Origin: Adineta vaga
Lineage: Eukaryota; Rotifera
Length of the DNA stretch: 64,000 nt
Reading direction: 5' to 3'
Assembly: GCA_021613535.1 (NCBI GenBank)
Contig: CP075495.1
Location: forward strand, 5,890,001-5,954,000
In this document: in pieces, positions 26,447 to 38,365 of the stretch
Layout of the letters: each line of letters opens with the position of its first letter
Numbering within the stretch: the first letter of the stretch is position 1
Notes under the pieces: model-generated
Told to the model about the DNA's origin: nothing
The model's database searches: none
Seen by the model: the letters and a program-made list of their open reading frames with translations, nothing else
Program-made: the position numbers and the translations under genes

Positions 26447-27402
26447 ATGCCTGCTGATCGTTTTGCACCTTATCCAATGCCATCACATCTTGGTCACAGT
26501 GATTATCGAAAGGTACTAGACGAAAATGAAAACAAATTTTTCAATCACTGATTGATTAGTCAGCAAGAAAATATAATTTTTCTTCTGTATTCTAGAATGC
26601 TAAACCAATTATGGAAAAACGAAGACGAGAACGAATTAATCGAAGTTTAGAAGAATTAAAAAATCTTATTCTTGATAATGCAACAACAAATGTAAAATTC
26701 TTGATTGATTTTGTTTTTCTTTTTATATTTTTATAAAAATTCTTTCTCTAGAATGTGCGTAGTCATAAATTAGAAAAAGCTGATATTCTCGAAATGACTG
26801 TTAAACATTTACGAGCAGTTTACAAACATAAACTAGCAAGTAAGAAAAATATATTTTCAATTTTTCATAACAACACAAACATTTTCATCTATCTAGATGC
26901 AGCTGCTGTTGATCCAACTATTGCTTCGAAATATCGTGCTGGTTATGGTGAATGTGCAAATGAAATTATACGGTTTTTAACTACAACACCGAATGCTGAT
27001 TTAGAATTGAAAACAAAACTTATTTCACATCTATCAACTCGTATACAAAATCTTTCTTCACTATCGATTTTACCACCTATACAACCAACTCTATCGCAAA
27101 GTCATCCGACTGCTGGTTTATTAACAAAAACAGATCGTTATTCTGTTAATTCATCAACAAATAATCAATACATTTTTATTTTATCTCAACAAGAACAACA
27201 AAGACAACAACAACAACAAAACCAGCATCATCATTTGCAAAGTACATCAACAACATTTGATGAACAAGATTGTAGTTCAACATCTTCTAATAATTCAAGT
27301 GATTGTGAATCATTAAAATCAGAAATACTTACAACAACACCAACTGATAGTCCGGCAAGTACAATGAATGACTCACCATCAAAAGTATGGCGACCTTGGT
27401 GA
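26447..27402 (+). CDS. HES: HES/Hairy-type bHLH-Orange repressor ending in WRPW
   Basis: Four exons: 26447-26512, 26596-26691, 26752-26839, 26897-27402, giving 251 residues. The basic region KPIMEKRRRERINRSLEELK contains the HES-specific proline (KPIMEKRRR) and is followed by the HLH (RSHKLEKADILEMTVKHLRA). An Orange domain follows (YRAGYGECANEIIRFLTT), then a Gln/Ser-rich tail, and the last four residues are WRPW, the Groucho/TLE-binding motif. HES proteins repress transcription at N-box or class C E-box sites, often downstream of Notch. Every family hallmark is intact. The phase pattern of introns inside the bHLH fits the family. Confidence 0.95.
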
Positions 27403-28192
27403 CCTATAAGACGTTTAATTCACATCAATATTCGTGTTGTTGTCGTTGTTGTTTTTTTGCATTGTTATTTTGTGTACATTTTAACAAAAAAAAGATATGT
27501 GTCTGTATGCAATGTTAATCCGTGTATTCGGCAGTTCATTAGGAAGGTGATGAGATGTGAAAGTTAATTTAAAAAAATATTTACACCTCAATGTATATGT
27601 TGAATATGGTTATATATCTCTTATTCCTGATCTCTCACGGTATAATTCTTATGTATACATCGACAAGGTGGAGAAAAGAAAATGTGTTGAGATGCGCTTA
27701 TTCTAACGAGATTTCAATACATATAAACACTTGACAATGAAATCGAGATGTATGACTTCTTTACTGTCTCAATTAACTTAATGTTTCTTTTTTTGCTTGT
27801 ATTTCGTTTCTATAATCTGACAACGACAAGTGGAGAACAATCAATCGTCACTATTGTCGATAATGAGAACAGCCAATGTTAACTTTTCAAAATCAAGTCG
27901 AAAGGACATAAATGAACGAAAGAAAAAGTTTTGAGATAGATTAGTAATGACTTAAATGAATAATGATTAGAAAATGAGACATCGAAACGAAAGAAAGAGA
28001 ACTCAAACAAATGTACAGTATCGATGACTAAAAGATATGATAGACTTTCGTATGACAAATGGTTGATATGATTCGTTAATAATATTTCCAAAAATGAGAA
28101 TTTGAATCATCGACAAACTCGATAAGAAATCATTCAATGTCAATCAATAATCGATTCGAAATCTATCGTGTATGATAAAGAGAAAAAACTAA
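27403..28192. other. Convergent 3' region between HES and DRC8
   Basis: Holds the 3' UTRs of HES (plus) and DRC8 (minus). A+T-rich; no exon seen. Confidence 0.5.
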
Positions 28193-29021
28193 TTACTTTG
28201 TAACACCAAGTTCAAGGTACATCAAATGTCTTTGTGGTATTAAATGTTTAATATATCGTTTATAAAGAAAAAAATCTTGTAGATTTTCTTCCACTGATAA
28301 ACTTTGATTTGTTGTGAAAAAATTGAATAAATTTTCCGATTCATTTTCGTCGAAAGCATCTTCCATTGTTGATAACATTTGAATGAATAATTTTTTATGT
28401 AGATAATTTTTCTTTGATTGATCAAGTTTTTGAAAACATTTCACAAGAACTTGTTCATCAACAGGTTGATAATTTTGATATATATATTTCGGTAAAATAA
28501 TATCAATATAATCGGAAATATGTATTAAATGATGATCTATGTCGATTTCTTCGCGTTCATTCGTACGTGATTGCGGATGATAACGCATTGCTAATAACAA
28601 AAAACAGTATACAATGAAAAAATTTAATTCCAGTTTAATTGTTACCAAGAATCAATTGATTCATTTCATGATGAGACTAAAGAAAAAGAAAATCGGAAAA
28701 GATTTCGACATTTTTTTTATTTATAAAAAAGCTAACAGGTACGAATTCAAGTGAATAAATAATGTTATGCATATCACGATCAAATACAAAATTTGTTAGA
28801 TGGCATTCATAAGCATAGAATGTTTCAGTTAATTGTTGATATAATTTCAATATATCAAGATTATTCGTTTGTTCAATAGGTAAAGTTGCAATAGTATCAC
28901 GAAAACCTATAATAAATATCATATTTAATGATTAGTTGTAGTAGAACTTACGTTGTTCAATATCCATTGTATTAAGATCATTTGTATCATTTATGATGGA
29001 TTTTTGTTTTTTGGTTGCCAT
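28193..29021 (-). CDS. EFCAB2: Dynein regulatory complex subunit 8 (DRC8/EFCAB2), EF-hand protein
   Basis: Four exons in reading order: 29021-28952, 28906-28737, 28676-28646 (31 bases), 28590-28193, giving 222 residues with the frame closing. The first degenerate EF-hand region reads LTETFYAYECHLTNFVFDRD, then IIYSLEFVPSHHEMNQLI (which spans the 31-base exon). After a linker comes NYQPVDEQVLVKCFQKLDQS, which lines up with the DRC8 segment around 'YRPIPEDVLLRAFEVLDSAK'. DRC8 is part of the nexin-dynein regulatory complex of motile cilia. Most calcium-ligand positions look degenerate, so calcium binding is doubtful. The start codon lies inside the last 35 coding bases of the upstream gene on the same strand, in another frame. 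Confidence 0.75.
28646..28676 (-). other. EFCAB2: 31-base microexon of DRC8
   Basis: Bounded by a strong acceptor (TTCTTTTTCTTTAG) and a GTAAC donor, it encodes SHHEMNQLIL plus one base. Without it the frame of the neighbouring exons does not close and the helix matching DRC8 is lost. Confidence 0.7.
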
Positions 29022-29751
29022 GAAAATGAATGTTAATTAAGTTGAGAGATTTTTCTTCAATGGACTCGATTTCTTTCTTCGATGTTGAGAGATCAATATT
29101 TAGTTGAAAAATTTCCCCTTCTAATTGTAATTGTTTAATTCGATTTAATCGTTGATTTTCCACCAGATTATGCATCCATAAAGAGATCTTATAAGCATCT
29201 GAACTTTTATGTCGAATATAATCGGAAGATATGTCTTGTAAATTAGAAAATTTTGTTCGAAATTCATCCATGATGGTTTCGGATGGTTGATAATTTCGAA
29301 TGATTTGTATGAATTTTTCATTGCTTTTTAATTCTGTGAGAAAATCATGTTTGTTTGTTGAGTATAAATATGTTAAAGCTTGAAAAAATCTTCGTAGATT
29401 TTTCGGTGCTTTACGCCAATGTCGAATATTAAGAAAGGATTGAAATGGAAAAGGAATTGATTTATTCGATATATGAAGATCTTTTTCGAATAATTTCGAT
29501 TGTTTTTCATTCATTAAATGAATATATTTTGCGTTTTCAAGTTTTAAATTCTTTTCATAATCATTCAATAGATCAGTTACTTCTTCAAGTGAATTTCCAT
29601 GATGATGTACTTGATCAAAACGTCGACGAAGAGTTTTAAAATCCTTTCAAAAAAAGAAATGATTCAAAATTTTTAAATGAAATCATCGAATACATACTTT
29701 AATATCATCAACTTTCATATCAAGAAAAGTAGTAATATATTCTCGTTGCAT
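28987..29751 (-). CDS. Coiled-coil protein with a dynein-stalk-like segment
   Basis: Two exons in reading order: 29751-29698 and 29643-28987, giving 236 residues from the first in-frame ATG. The open frame runs upstream past that ATG to about 29860, so a further 5' exon is possible. The protein is helical and charged. Its second half reads like the first helix of the dynein heavy-chain microtubule-binding stalk: after APKNLRRFFQALTYL come FIQIIRNYQPSETIM, then IRHKSSDAYKISLWMHNLVE, resembling the dynein pattern S-x-A-x-x-x-L-x-x-W-V-x-x-M followed by coiled coil. I infer an axonemal or dynein-related role, in keeping with DRC8 next door. It is far too short to be a motor and has no AAA domain. 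It could be a remnant or an independent small protein. Confidence 0.55.
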
Positions 29752-30406
29752 TGCTCTGACAAAATAAATCCCGCTCAATTGAATACTAACTAAAAGGATA
29801 GATTCAATATGTTCTTCATCTTTTGTTCTTAAAGTACAATAATCGATTGTGGATCAGATTTTATTTGTATTAAATAAAAGTACAAAAAGAAATCATTTTA
29901 GACTTTGTATCTTATTTTTACTCGTCGGAACATAGATGTAATTATTAATAAAATATATAATCAGTAAGATTCTTTCGTTATTAAATAAAAATATATTGGA
30001 ATTTCTTAGACTTCAATTCGTTCTCTTTTTTATTCATACAAATATATGAATGTGTACATTTTGTTTCTGAAATATGTTTTTAATATTATATAAAAATGAA
30101 TAACGATTCTTGACTTTTGTATTTTAAGATTGTTGGAAAAACTAACTTCGGTCGGTTTGTTTAAATCATTTTCAATCAAGATATGAACCGGATACATTTT
30201 TTCTTTACATATATATACTTGTAGACAAATAGAAGTTTGTAATCATGACGAGTTTCTTTTTTAATACAGTATAACAAATAAAAATTTCCTTTTCTCTCCT
30301 CCTCCTCCTTCTTCTTCTTCTTCGTCTCGTACGCTCTCACTCGTCATCAAATACCTTTACCAGTTGTTTCTTTGCATAATTATATTTCTATTCGAACACG
30401 ATTGCA
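29752..30406. other. Divergent intergenic region
   Basis: 655 bases between the minus-strand stalk-like gene and the plus-strand gene starting at 30407. It may serve as a shared promoter. It includes a CTT/CTC-rich run at about 30293-30325. Confidence 0.4.
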
Positions 30407-31968
30407 ATGGCAACCTCATTCACATCAGCGAAATTTCAGATTTTGAAAAAGAATAAAACCGGTTTGTCGATTCAATTTCGATTGAATATTCATCTGAAAT
30501 ATTCTTTATTTAAGGAGTTTTTGCTGCCAATAGTATTCATGAACCAAGATCTATCAGCAATCATCATACTACGGGACTAGATCTTCCGAATCAGATTCGT
30601 CATAATAGCGTAGCTAGTTTCTTCTATCCACCATTAGATTCAAAACAACATCATCTTAGTGAACAATATTATTCCATGCCAGATAAGAATGACAATTCTA
30701 ATGATTCATATTTAACTTTGAATAATCGAAGAAATGGTTTTCCACCGTCAAATATTCGTCATCAAAAGATGCGTTCAATGACAAGTTCACCCTTATGTCA
30801 AAGAACCTGCCATCATCCATCTGAAACTAAAGATTCATCAACAAAATCATCAATAATGCAATCACATGCATCAGCACGATTGAAATCTGAAATAGAATAT
30901 CTTCAACATAAATTGAAAAGACAAGAAGAAATGAGCAAAAGTATTCGTCGAGTAAGAAGAAAACAAATATTCTCGATCATACCTAATTAAGAGATATTTG
31001 AGAAAAATACACTTCAACAATAGTAAATATTGACTTTTGATTTCATCGAGCAATTTATTTTCGAAGATGATGATTATGATCATCATCGTCAGTCGTTGAT
31101 GACGTGATCGTCTTGTTCTAATTAATAATCAAGGACAATTTTTTTATTCTCTTCTCAAACATAAGAATCTTCACATGTTCGGTTATTTTACAATAGTACA
31201 ATTTTTCTATACTCTTAGGACTTGAATAGTACTTCACATGCTACTCTATCTTATTCAACTTCCTGTCGTCGTCCATCTGCATCTACCATATTGACAGCTG
31301 ATCGTATTCATAAACGTTTTTCATCAGCTGCAACTCATCAAACAACAAATACATTAATAACAATGCCTACAATCAATGATGCATCCACTCAAACAATACC
31401 AATTTATTCCAATTATATTTCATCAATAGTGCCTCCAATTACTGAAACAGATAATGATCAACATATACCAACAACAACAACAACAACAACAGAATATCGA
31501 CCCACATACGCTTATCAAATACCTCAACAATCAAATGTTGGCAGTGAAAGTATATTTTTAACAAATTCATCATTAAAAACACGTTCAATGAAAGTTAATC
31601 GACAACATCAGGATTTAAAATCTCTCTCTTGTCCATTTTATGTGATGTATTTAACAAATTTAACTACGCAACAAAATCAAATTAAAGATGATATAACACA
31701 TAATAATGATCATGAAATAATACATAAAGTACCAGTTAATTCTAGAACAACTACAGTTAATCTTCAACATCAATCAACTCGAAGACAAGTTAATAGTCGA
31801 TTAAGTTTAGACACTTATATTACTATTGCTGATAATGATGATGATATTTGTACAACAAAATCAACAATGCCTTCTCGTCATATACGATTCTCAACAGCAG
31901 ACAATGAAAAATCATCAAAATTACGAGATATTCTTCGTACATCATCATGGAATCGTGTTAAAGTTTAA
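30407..31968 (+). CDS. Unrecognised low-complexity protein with a short coiled coil
   Basis: Three exons: 30407-30461, 30515-30951, 31219-31968, giving 413 residues with the frame closing. I do not recognise a family. Visible are a basic N-terminus (SAKFQILKKNKTG), a Ser/His-rich stretch, a predicted coiled coil at about residues 135-160 (ARLKSEIEYLQHKLKRQEEM), a long Thr/Ser/Gln-rich region with a Thr run, and a C-terminus ending RDILRTSSWNRVKV. No signal peptide or membrane segment. The second intron is 267 bases. The coiled coil suggests a scaffolding or cytoskeletal partner, but this is a guess. Confidence 0.6.
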
Positions 31969-32125
31969 AATTTGTATTTTTTCGTATTTTATTTCAAAAA
32001 TAAGTTTTCTTTTGATGTTCGATGCTCTTTGTTTTCTAAAACACATTCTATTATCGATGTACACGTAACAAAAACTACACAAGTTTGATGTAAATTCGAA
32101 AGATTTTGTTTGTTTTTATTCAAAA

Positions 32126-34141
32126 TTATAACGATTGAATGATTGTTCTCGATGGTCGTGAGACTGATGAACGATAATTTGAATTGGGTTGTTGTTGAAC
32201 TTGTTGCGTATACATATAACGTGGATTTGTTGATATACTTGATCTTTCTGTTGCACTTAATCGATATGACATCGTCGTCTTATCATATTTCTGAGCTGAA
32301 TAATGATTTTGAAATGATGTTGTTGAATTTGCCTTATCTCGACACCAACAATTTAATACTGATGGTACAAAATGTGCTGATGATGCACAAATCATAAGAA
32401 TAGATCGACGAAATTTGTCACTTGTTAATAAATATAAGAAGAAATTCGTTGCATGTTGTAAATCACTTAATTGAAACATAATAGCACTTATAATCGTAAA
32501 ACGACGATAACGTAACCACTGATAATAATCATTATTATTTGGTGTTTTACTAAAACCATATTTAAGATCCAATACAAAGTAGACACTATTAGGTAATGTA
32601 ACAAGAAGAAAAACAACAGCTACAGCAAGTAACATCAATGTTATATGACGTTGTCTTGAACGTATAACTTCACTTTTCTGAGTACTACGCATTTCGAGTC
32701 CTTGATTTTCCGTTTTTTTCTGTTGCTGAGATTGTTTACTAAGACGTTTTTGACTGGAAACTAGAAATTTAAAAAGTAAAAGATGAAATTTTTTTACTTC
32801 ATGATATTCTATGTTTTCTTTCCTTGTGAAAGTCATGAAACAAATCGAACGCTTTCAATAGAAAGTCAACCCTTCGGGCTAAAAAAAAAGATTTTTTTCC
32901 TTTTTAGGTTGATAATCAAAATAAGTACTATTTATTTTGTATGATTAGAGATACAATCGTCTACTGTAACAAGGAACTCTCTTACAATAGCTAACGGCTA
33001 TATAAAAGACAATTTTGATGACAATATAGTCTTCATAAGAAAAAACAAAACGAAACAAATTTGTCAATAAATTTTAATAAATCAGTTCATGTTATTAACA
33101 AAAGATTTATGAGTATTGAAAAAGATAATATAATCGACTACAGTTATATATATAATCTCTTCAATGCCTAGAGGAATTCTTATAATTAGGAATAAAATCT
33201 TCTTCGTCATCACACTAGTGTTATTATTATTATTTTTATAAAGATTTCTTTTCATCGATTACTCTGTCTCTTTTTCTTCTTCTATCTATTAGTTAATATG
33301 ATGCATTAGTCCGTACTATTATTATAATATTTTACAATTCATTTCATCGTTACATTTATGTTTGTCTAGAAAAAGAAAAAGCTATGTTGTCTTTCTTACC
33401 TCTTTCATTGTTTAAATTTGTACTAATTATATGTCGAATATTTTGATGAGAATTTTGTCCTTTTTGTCGTAATTTATAAATAATTAAAACACTTAAAGTT
33501 AATATGAGAATAAATGGTAAAAAAAACCAAATGACAAAATCAACATAACGCCAGACACTTTGAATTGATTCAAAATGTTTTGTACCATAAAAACAAAAAC
33601 GTTCATGCGGACGTTTATGATGTTGTAGACTATCAACAGTCCAAAAATGATGAAAAGATATCATACTTGTCATTGCAAAAAGAAATATACAAACATATTT
33701 CGCTCGAGTTATAGTACAAAAATATGATACTTTCAAAGGAAACCAAACAGCAAAAAATTTGTCAGCTGTCATAATCACAAGTATCCAAACATTGGTATAA
33801 CCAAGTACATAGATGAGAAAATAAAGAATTTTACATGCTATTGCATGTGCAGCAATGAATGTTGAGAAATAAACAAGATTCTTTGTTATTAATACAAGTG
33901 GATCAAGAACACTAAGTGCAAGCATAAAAAAAGCTGTTGATGTTCCACGCATATGACGACTTCGTAAGGCAGCAAATGATAAAAAATTACAAATAAGTGA
34001 AATAGGTAAAATAATTAATGGTAAAAATCTTCGTAAAACATTATTTATATGTGCTTCCGTCCAACATTCGGATGACACTTCATAGGAAGTTTCATTGGTA
34101 GTTGAAGAAATATTTCGACAAAAATCTGGTACATTACCCAT
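32126..34141 (-). CDS. Divergent rhodopsin-family GPCR (neuropeptide-receptor-like)
   Basis: Two exons in reading order: 34141-33400 and 32760-32126, giving 458 residues. The 639-base intron falls in the third cytosolic loop. Seven helices can be placed. A Cys before TM3 (IACKILYFLIYVL) and one in the second outer loop (ERFCFYGTKHF) can form the conserved disulfide. The DRY position at the end of TM3 reads ADKFFAVW, and the TM7 end reads ATNFFLYLLT in place of NPxxY, followed by SDKFRRS at helix 8. This divergent pattern resembles invertebrate peptide-receptor-like (FMRFamide-receptor-type) GPCRs, which are expanded in some lineages. The N-terminus has two potential N-glycosylation sites (NIS, NET). 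Ligand unknown. Its 3' end faces the unknown gene at 30.4 kb, only 157 bases away. Confidence 0.8.
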
Positions 34142-36983
34142 CTAAAATATTGTTTATATTGGTAATTATATGACAAGCAATATTTTATTAATTAGTTTGA
34201 TATAACGTAAAGGTTAAGCGAACACAACATATACCAGACCTTTATGTTGTCACAAGTTTCGAACTCTCAATAAATCAAAAAAAAGAAAAGAAAAAGGTTT
34301 CCTTAATCAATATCTTCAGGCGACTGTACATGTCATCACAGAATATATTTGTATCAAATGAAGGCGCTATGACAAATATATTATTTTGCTAAAATCCTTT
34401 TCTCGTTCTCTAATCTTATTTTAGCTTATGTTCTGTCCATATTTTATGTAACAAACTAATCATTCGTTCGTTTCTTCGTCTTCGTCTTCGTCTTCTTCTT
34501 CTTCTTTTTTGTCTAATTGACATTCGTATGGAAATATCTGACTTTGCCGATTAGATATGCAAAGAGCAATCATATCTTGTTCTTCTCTCGAGAAAAAAAC
34601 TGAAGAGATGATTTAATGGAACCTACTTCATCTATAATTCTTCACATCTAAATTATGGTGATTTATCACAGTGAGAAAAAGAAACTATTTGGAAAAGCTT
34701 TCATGGGAATAAGTATATATATATATATATATATCGGCGAATGAATAAATAGGTTAGGCAAATCTCAGGATACTCGATAGAAGATTGAACTTCTATTTAG
34801 ATATATCATATTATGTACTTGATTAAAAAAACAACAACAAATTCATTTTCGGATACTCATCAATATGTATAAAAGAAACTTTTCCAAACGACATCTTTTC
34901 GATTAGATCGAGTGTAAATTTCATTTTCTATTAATGAAAATGTATGTATATATAGATATATATATAATTTGATCATCATACATTTCTATAATAGGTTTTC
35001 CTTAATCTGATTCCCTCAAGTTAAATTTTTAGGGATATTTAGTTACACTTTTGAAAATTAAAATGAAATATTAATTAGCAAAAGAAGAAAATAAGTAGAA
35101 ATGATCAGAACGATAGCAAAATTTTCAATACACAAATGTAGTTCTATGCAACATATCGAATGACAAAAGATGAAAGAATTTTTATACAAACTTTGATCTA
35201 TTATCAAACGATCGAATGGAAAAAGTAAAGCTTCATTTGTTCGAGCAATCGTTTTTCAATCATGTATAAACATTGTTGGTCTAATGTGCAACTGATGTTA
35301 ATAGTAATAGTTCCATAAGCACTTGTGACTTGTCTGTCAACGAAGATAAACTAATAGATATATCTCTTTATGTATTCAAGAGTTGAGAGAAGCAAAACGA
35401 GAGATTATAACTATCAGACACAGAGAAGAAAAAGAAAAAGAAGAAGATAGCGTGTAAGAGAATAAGAAAAAGAAGAGTAATGTCTTCTGAAAAGAGAAAG
35501 AGACAGAGATAGAGAGAGAGAGAGAGAGGGAGAGAGTGAGAAGAAAAAAATGTAGATCGTAAAAACGGAAATTGTCAACGACAATGTTCAACTTATCAAA
35601 AATCAGATTAATACAAGAATTATATATCGTATTCTGGTTTATACGCCTTTATCGACATCACTTGAATGTCTCTAGAATACCAAAGATTATTCTCTAACAG
35701 TTTTTTTGACTTCCTTCTTTCGTAGTTTTCATCAATCCGTAAATGATGAAATATCTCTGACAAGTAGATAAACAGAATAAACGGACATTAGGCAAACGAA
35801 AAAAAAAACTAATCATTTAATAATCTATAGAATGATACTATTTACAATAGATTCTTTTTTTCCTTCGTACGAAGTAAGAACACATCGAAATTAAATTATC
35901 AAATTCAACACTTGCTGTTATTCTTCTTCGTCGACAATTGATTGAATAAATCAAAATTTAGTAGAAGAGACGTTTTTTTAAGCAATATATCATCAAGTCA
36001 ATATTGGGAAAAACACACGCATATTTTTGTTTTTATTATAAGCTAAATAGAAAAACAAACAGAATATGTTCTGCCTCATTTAAACTATTTAAAGAAGAAT
36101 AGGGTTCAATTACTTTTATATGGAGCCAAAAATATCATTCATCGACAAAATCCATCTTATAAGTCATTGATATTCGTTTGATAAATGTTAATGATAAGGC
36201 TTGAAACTAATAATTATGTTGATTACAAAACAGGAAATAATATTATAGAAAATTTCTGCTCTGACCAAGATTGTTTTGTTAGACAGTTGATGATAATAGA
36301 CATGATTCTCCTTTGAGTTTCAGTCATGAAAGGAGGTTGAAACTTGCCAAAAAGTTGAACTAGTTTTTACTCAGTTGACAATGCGTGAGTGAAAAAAAAG
36401 ACGTTTCCTGATTATTGTCGTGGAAAATCGTTGATTGAACATAAATAAAACATGTTGCCGAAAGAAGAAAGTCGGACATTTTTCTTCCTTTCTCAGTCCG
36501 GATAAACCTACCAACTCACTTCCTTTTGATCAACGACCATGATAGTGAATTATCGAAGACAAATGTTCTATCTCATGAGAAATAGAGCCCATTGATGATT
36601 TGTTAACAGACATAGTCAACTGTCATTGCCTGCAATCTGACTAGTTTATATTTCTTGTCTCTAAGTCAAAGATATTAGTCAAGGTTAATTTTTCATATCG
36701 ATCTATTATGGAACTTTTATTTATTCAACTAAAAAAAAAACGAATCACGACAAATATGTATATACAGATGAATATATATGTGTATGATATTACTTCGAGA
36801 ATAAACATATGCTACACAGGAACACAAAAGGAAAAGCTGGATTGTAATATAGACAAAAAATGGATAAAGAAAGAAAAAAAATACTTCCATGCTCTGATGT
36901 GAATCGAGCAACATCTGACAAAACACGGTTTATTTTTTTGTTGTAGATTCTCATGTCAGATAATAACATGTATATGACATTCT
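34142..36983. other. 2.8 kb intergenic with simple repeats
   Basis: No exon recognised. A TCTTCG/CTT-rich run at about 34467-34508, a (TA)n run at 34713-34734 and an AG run at 35510-35528 are present. Upstream region of the GPCR gene and downstream of the PPPY membrane protein gene. Confidence 0.45.
34713..34734. repeat. (TA)n microsatellite
   Basis: Alternating TA for about 22 bases in non-coding DNA. Confidence 0.85.
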
Positions 36984-38365
36984 TTATACACCAGTATAGA
37001 GTTTTTCGTAAGGTGGTGGTGGATGTTCAATATGAAAATGATTATTTGGTTGAGGTGGTGCACTTGGTTGTGGTAACATTGGACGACTTTCAGATGGCCA
37101 AGATTGTGGAATCTGTTGTTGATAATATTGTGGCTGATAACCTGAAGGTCCCGTGTGAACATAAATCGGTTGAGGTACTTGGATAGTTGTTGGACCTAAA
37201 TTTTAGATGGGTCTTAATAAAAACAAAATTGAATTTTTTCTTTACCTTGATTGCGTTTTCGATTCTTATCTCTACAACAACATTTCGCACAAATAACTAC
37301 TATTATTATTAGACAACAAACGCTGCACAGAGAGACAATAACTATCACTGTAATTGCCACCTACAATAACAATTATAAAAGTATTTCAATGAATTCAAAT
37401 AAATTTATTCTTATCTACACTATTCGATACATACGAATGAATCTGATATGAATATTTACAATTCAAAAAACGAAACTGATACTAGTTAGTTCTTATCAGA
37501 GTGCAAATCACATCGAATATTCTCTTGCTACTCAATAATGACTTTTTATTCTTACCTTTTTTGCCATTCCCAAAATTTCTTCGCCACTAAAATAGAATAA
37601 GACAACATGAGTTAATATAGTTTTAAAATAATGCAATTAGAATAGCAAACTAAATTAATTATTCGTTAATAGAAAAGCAAATGACTCAGTAGGGAAAAAC
37701 TTATTGGAAGAAAAATGTATGGAAAAAGCAGAATCATACGTCAGTAAGCTTAGTTGAAAGGTTATTTTGAACACATTCTTTATATTATACAGTACATTTT
37801 TTCATAGTCGTTGTTCTCACTATAAAAGAACACTGATGTGAAAGAAGAAGCTGTAATCTAAATAATTCGATTAAATTTGACTATATTATATACCTTTCTG
37901 TATTTCGCATTGCTTTAGCAACATTCATAACAAAACCGGCAGTTTGTATAGCTCTAAAGGAATAGTTTGTTATTATTCTCCTTGAAATATAATCAAACGA
38001 ACATACTCGACTATTTGACGTCGTTGACGTTTATTTGATTTAGGTTGTTCAGTATTTGATTCAAGACGAGTTACTCTATAATAAATTGTATGAATAGTTT
38101 TTTTTTGTTTATTTATATACTTATTGTTTTTTTTACCTAATTAATGTTCGTTCAGTTGTTGTTTGCCAAGATTGATCATGAGAATCATTCGCAATCGTAT
38201 TACTTAGTTCATGTTCATTAACAGCTATGTCTGAAAATATAAAATTTTAAAAAAATAATAAAAAATAACATTGGATATTTTATTCTCACTTATCACTGAT
38301 TGTTGAGCATTGACAAACACAATAAATAAAAGACTAATTGTAAACATGAAGCAATCGCTCATCAT
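36984..38365 (-). CDS. Small type I membrane protein with Cys cluster and C-terminal PPPY motif
   Basis: Seven short exons in reading order: 38365-38290, 38230-38137, 38075-38007, 37953-37894, 37586-37556 (31 bases), 37360-37246, 37195-36984. They join in frame to 218 residues although no exon exceeds 212 bases. Residues 1-19 form a signal peptide (FMFTISLLFIVFVNA). An ectodomain of about 90 residues is polar with no cysteines and contains a basic KRQRRQ site that could be cleaved by furin-type proteases. One transmembrane helix (VAITVIVIVSLCSVCCLIII) is followed by CAKCCCRDKNRKR (palmitoylation-prone) and a Pro/Gln-rich tail ending HPPPPYEKLYTGV. PPxY motifs bind WW domains such as those of NEDD4-type ubiquitin ligases. 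The layout recalls Shisa or VOPP1 proteins, but their cysteine-rich ectodomain is missing. Family not assigned. Confidence 0.7.

Noticed and set aside
28987-28989. Reading the stalk-like gene and DRC8 as one fused protein
   Set aside because: The frames differ, and I found no GT donor or AG acceptor that joins them cleanly; overlap of two genes fits the bases better, though a fusion is kept as an alternative.
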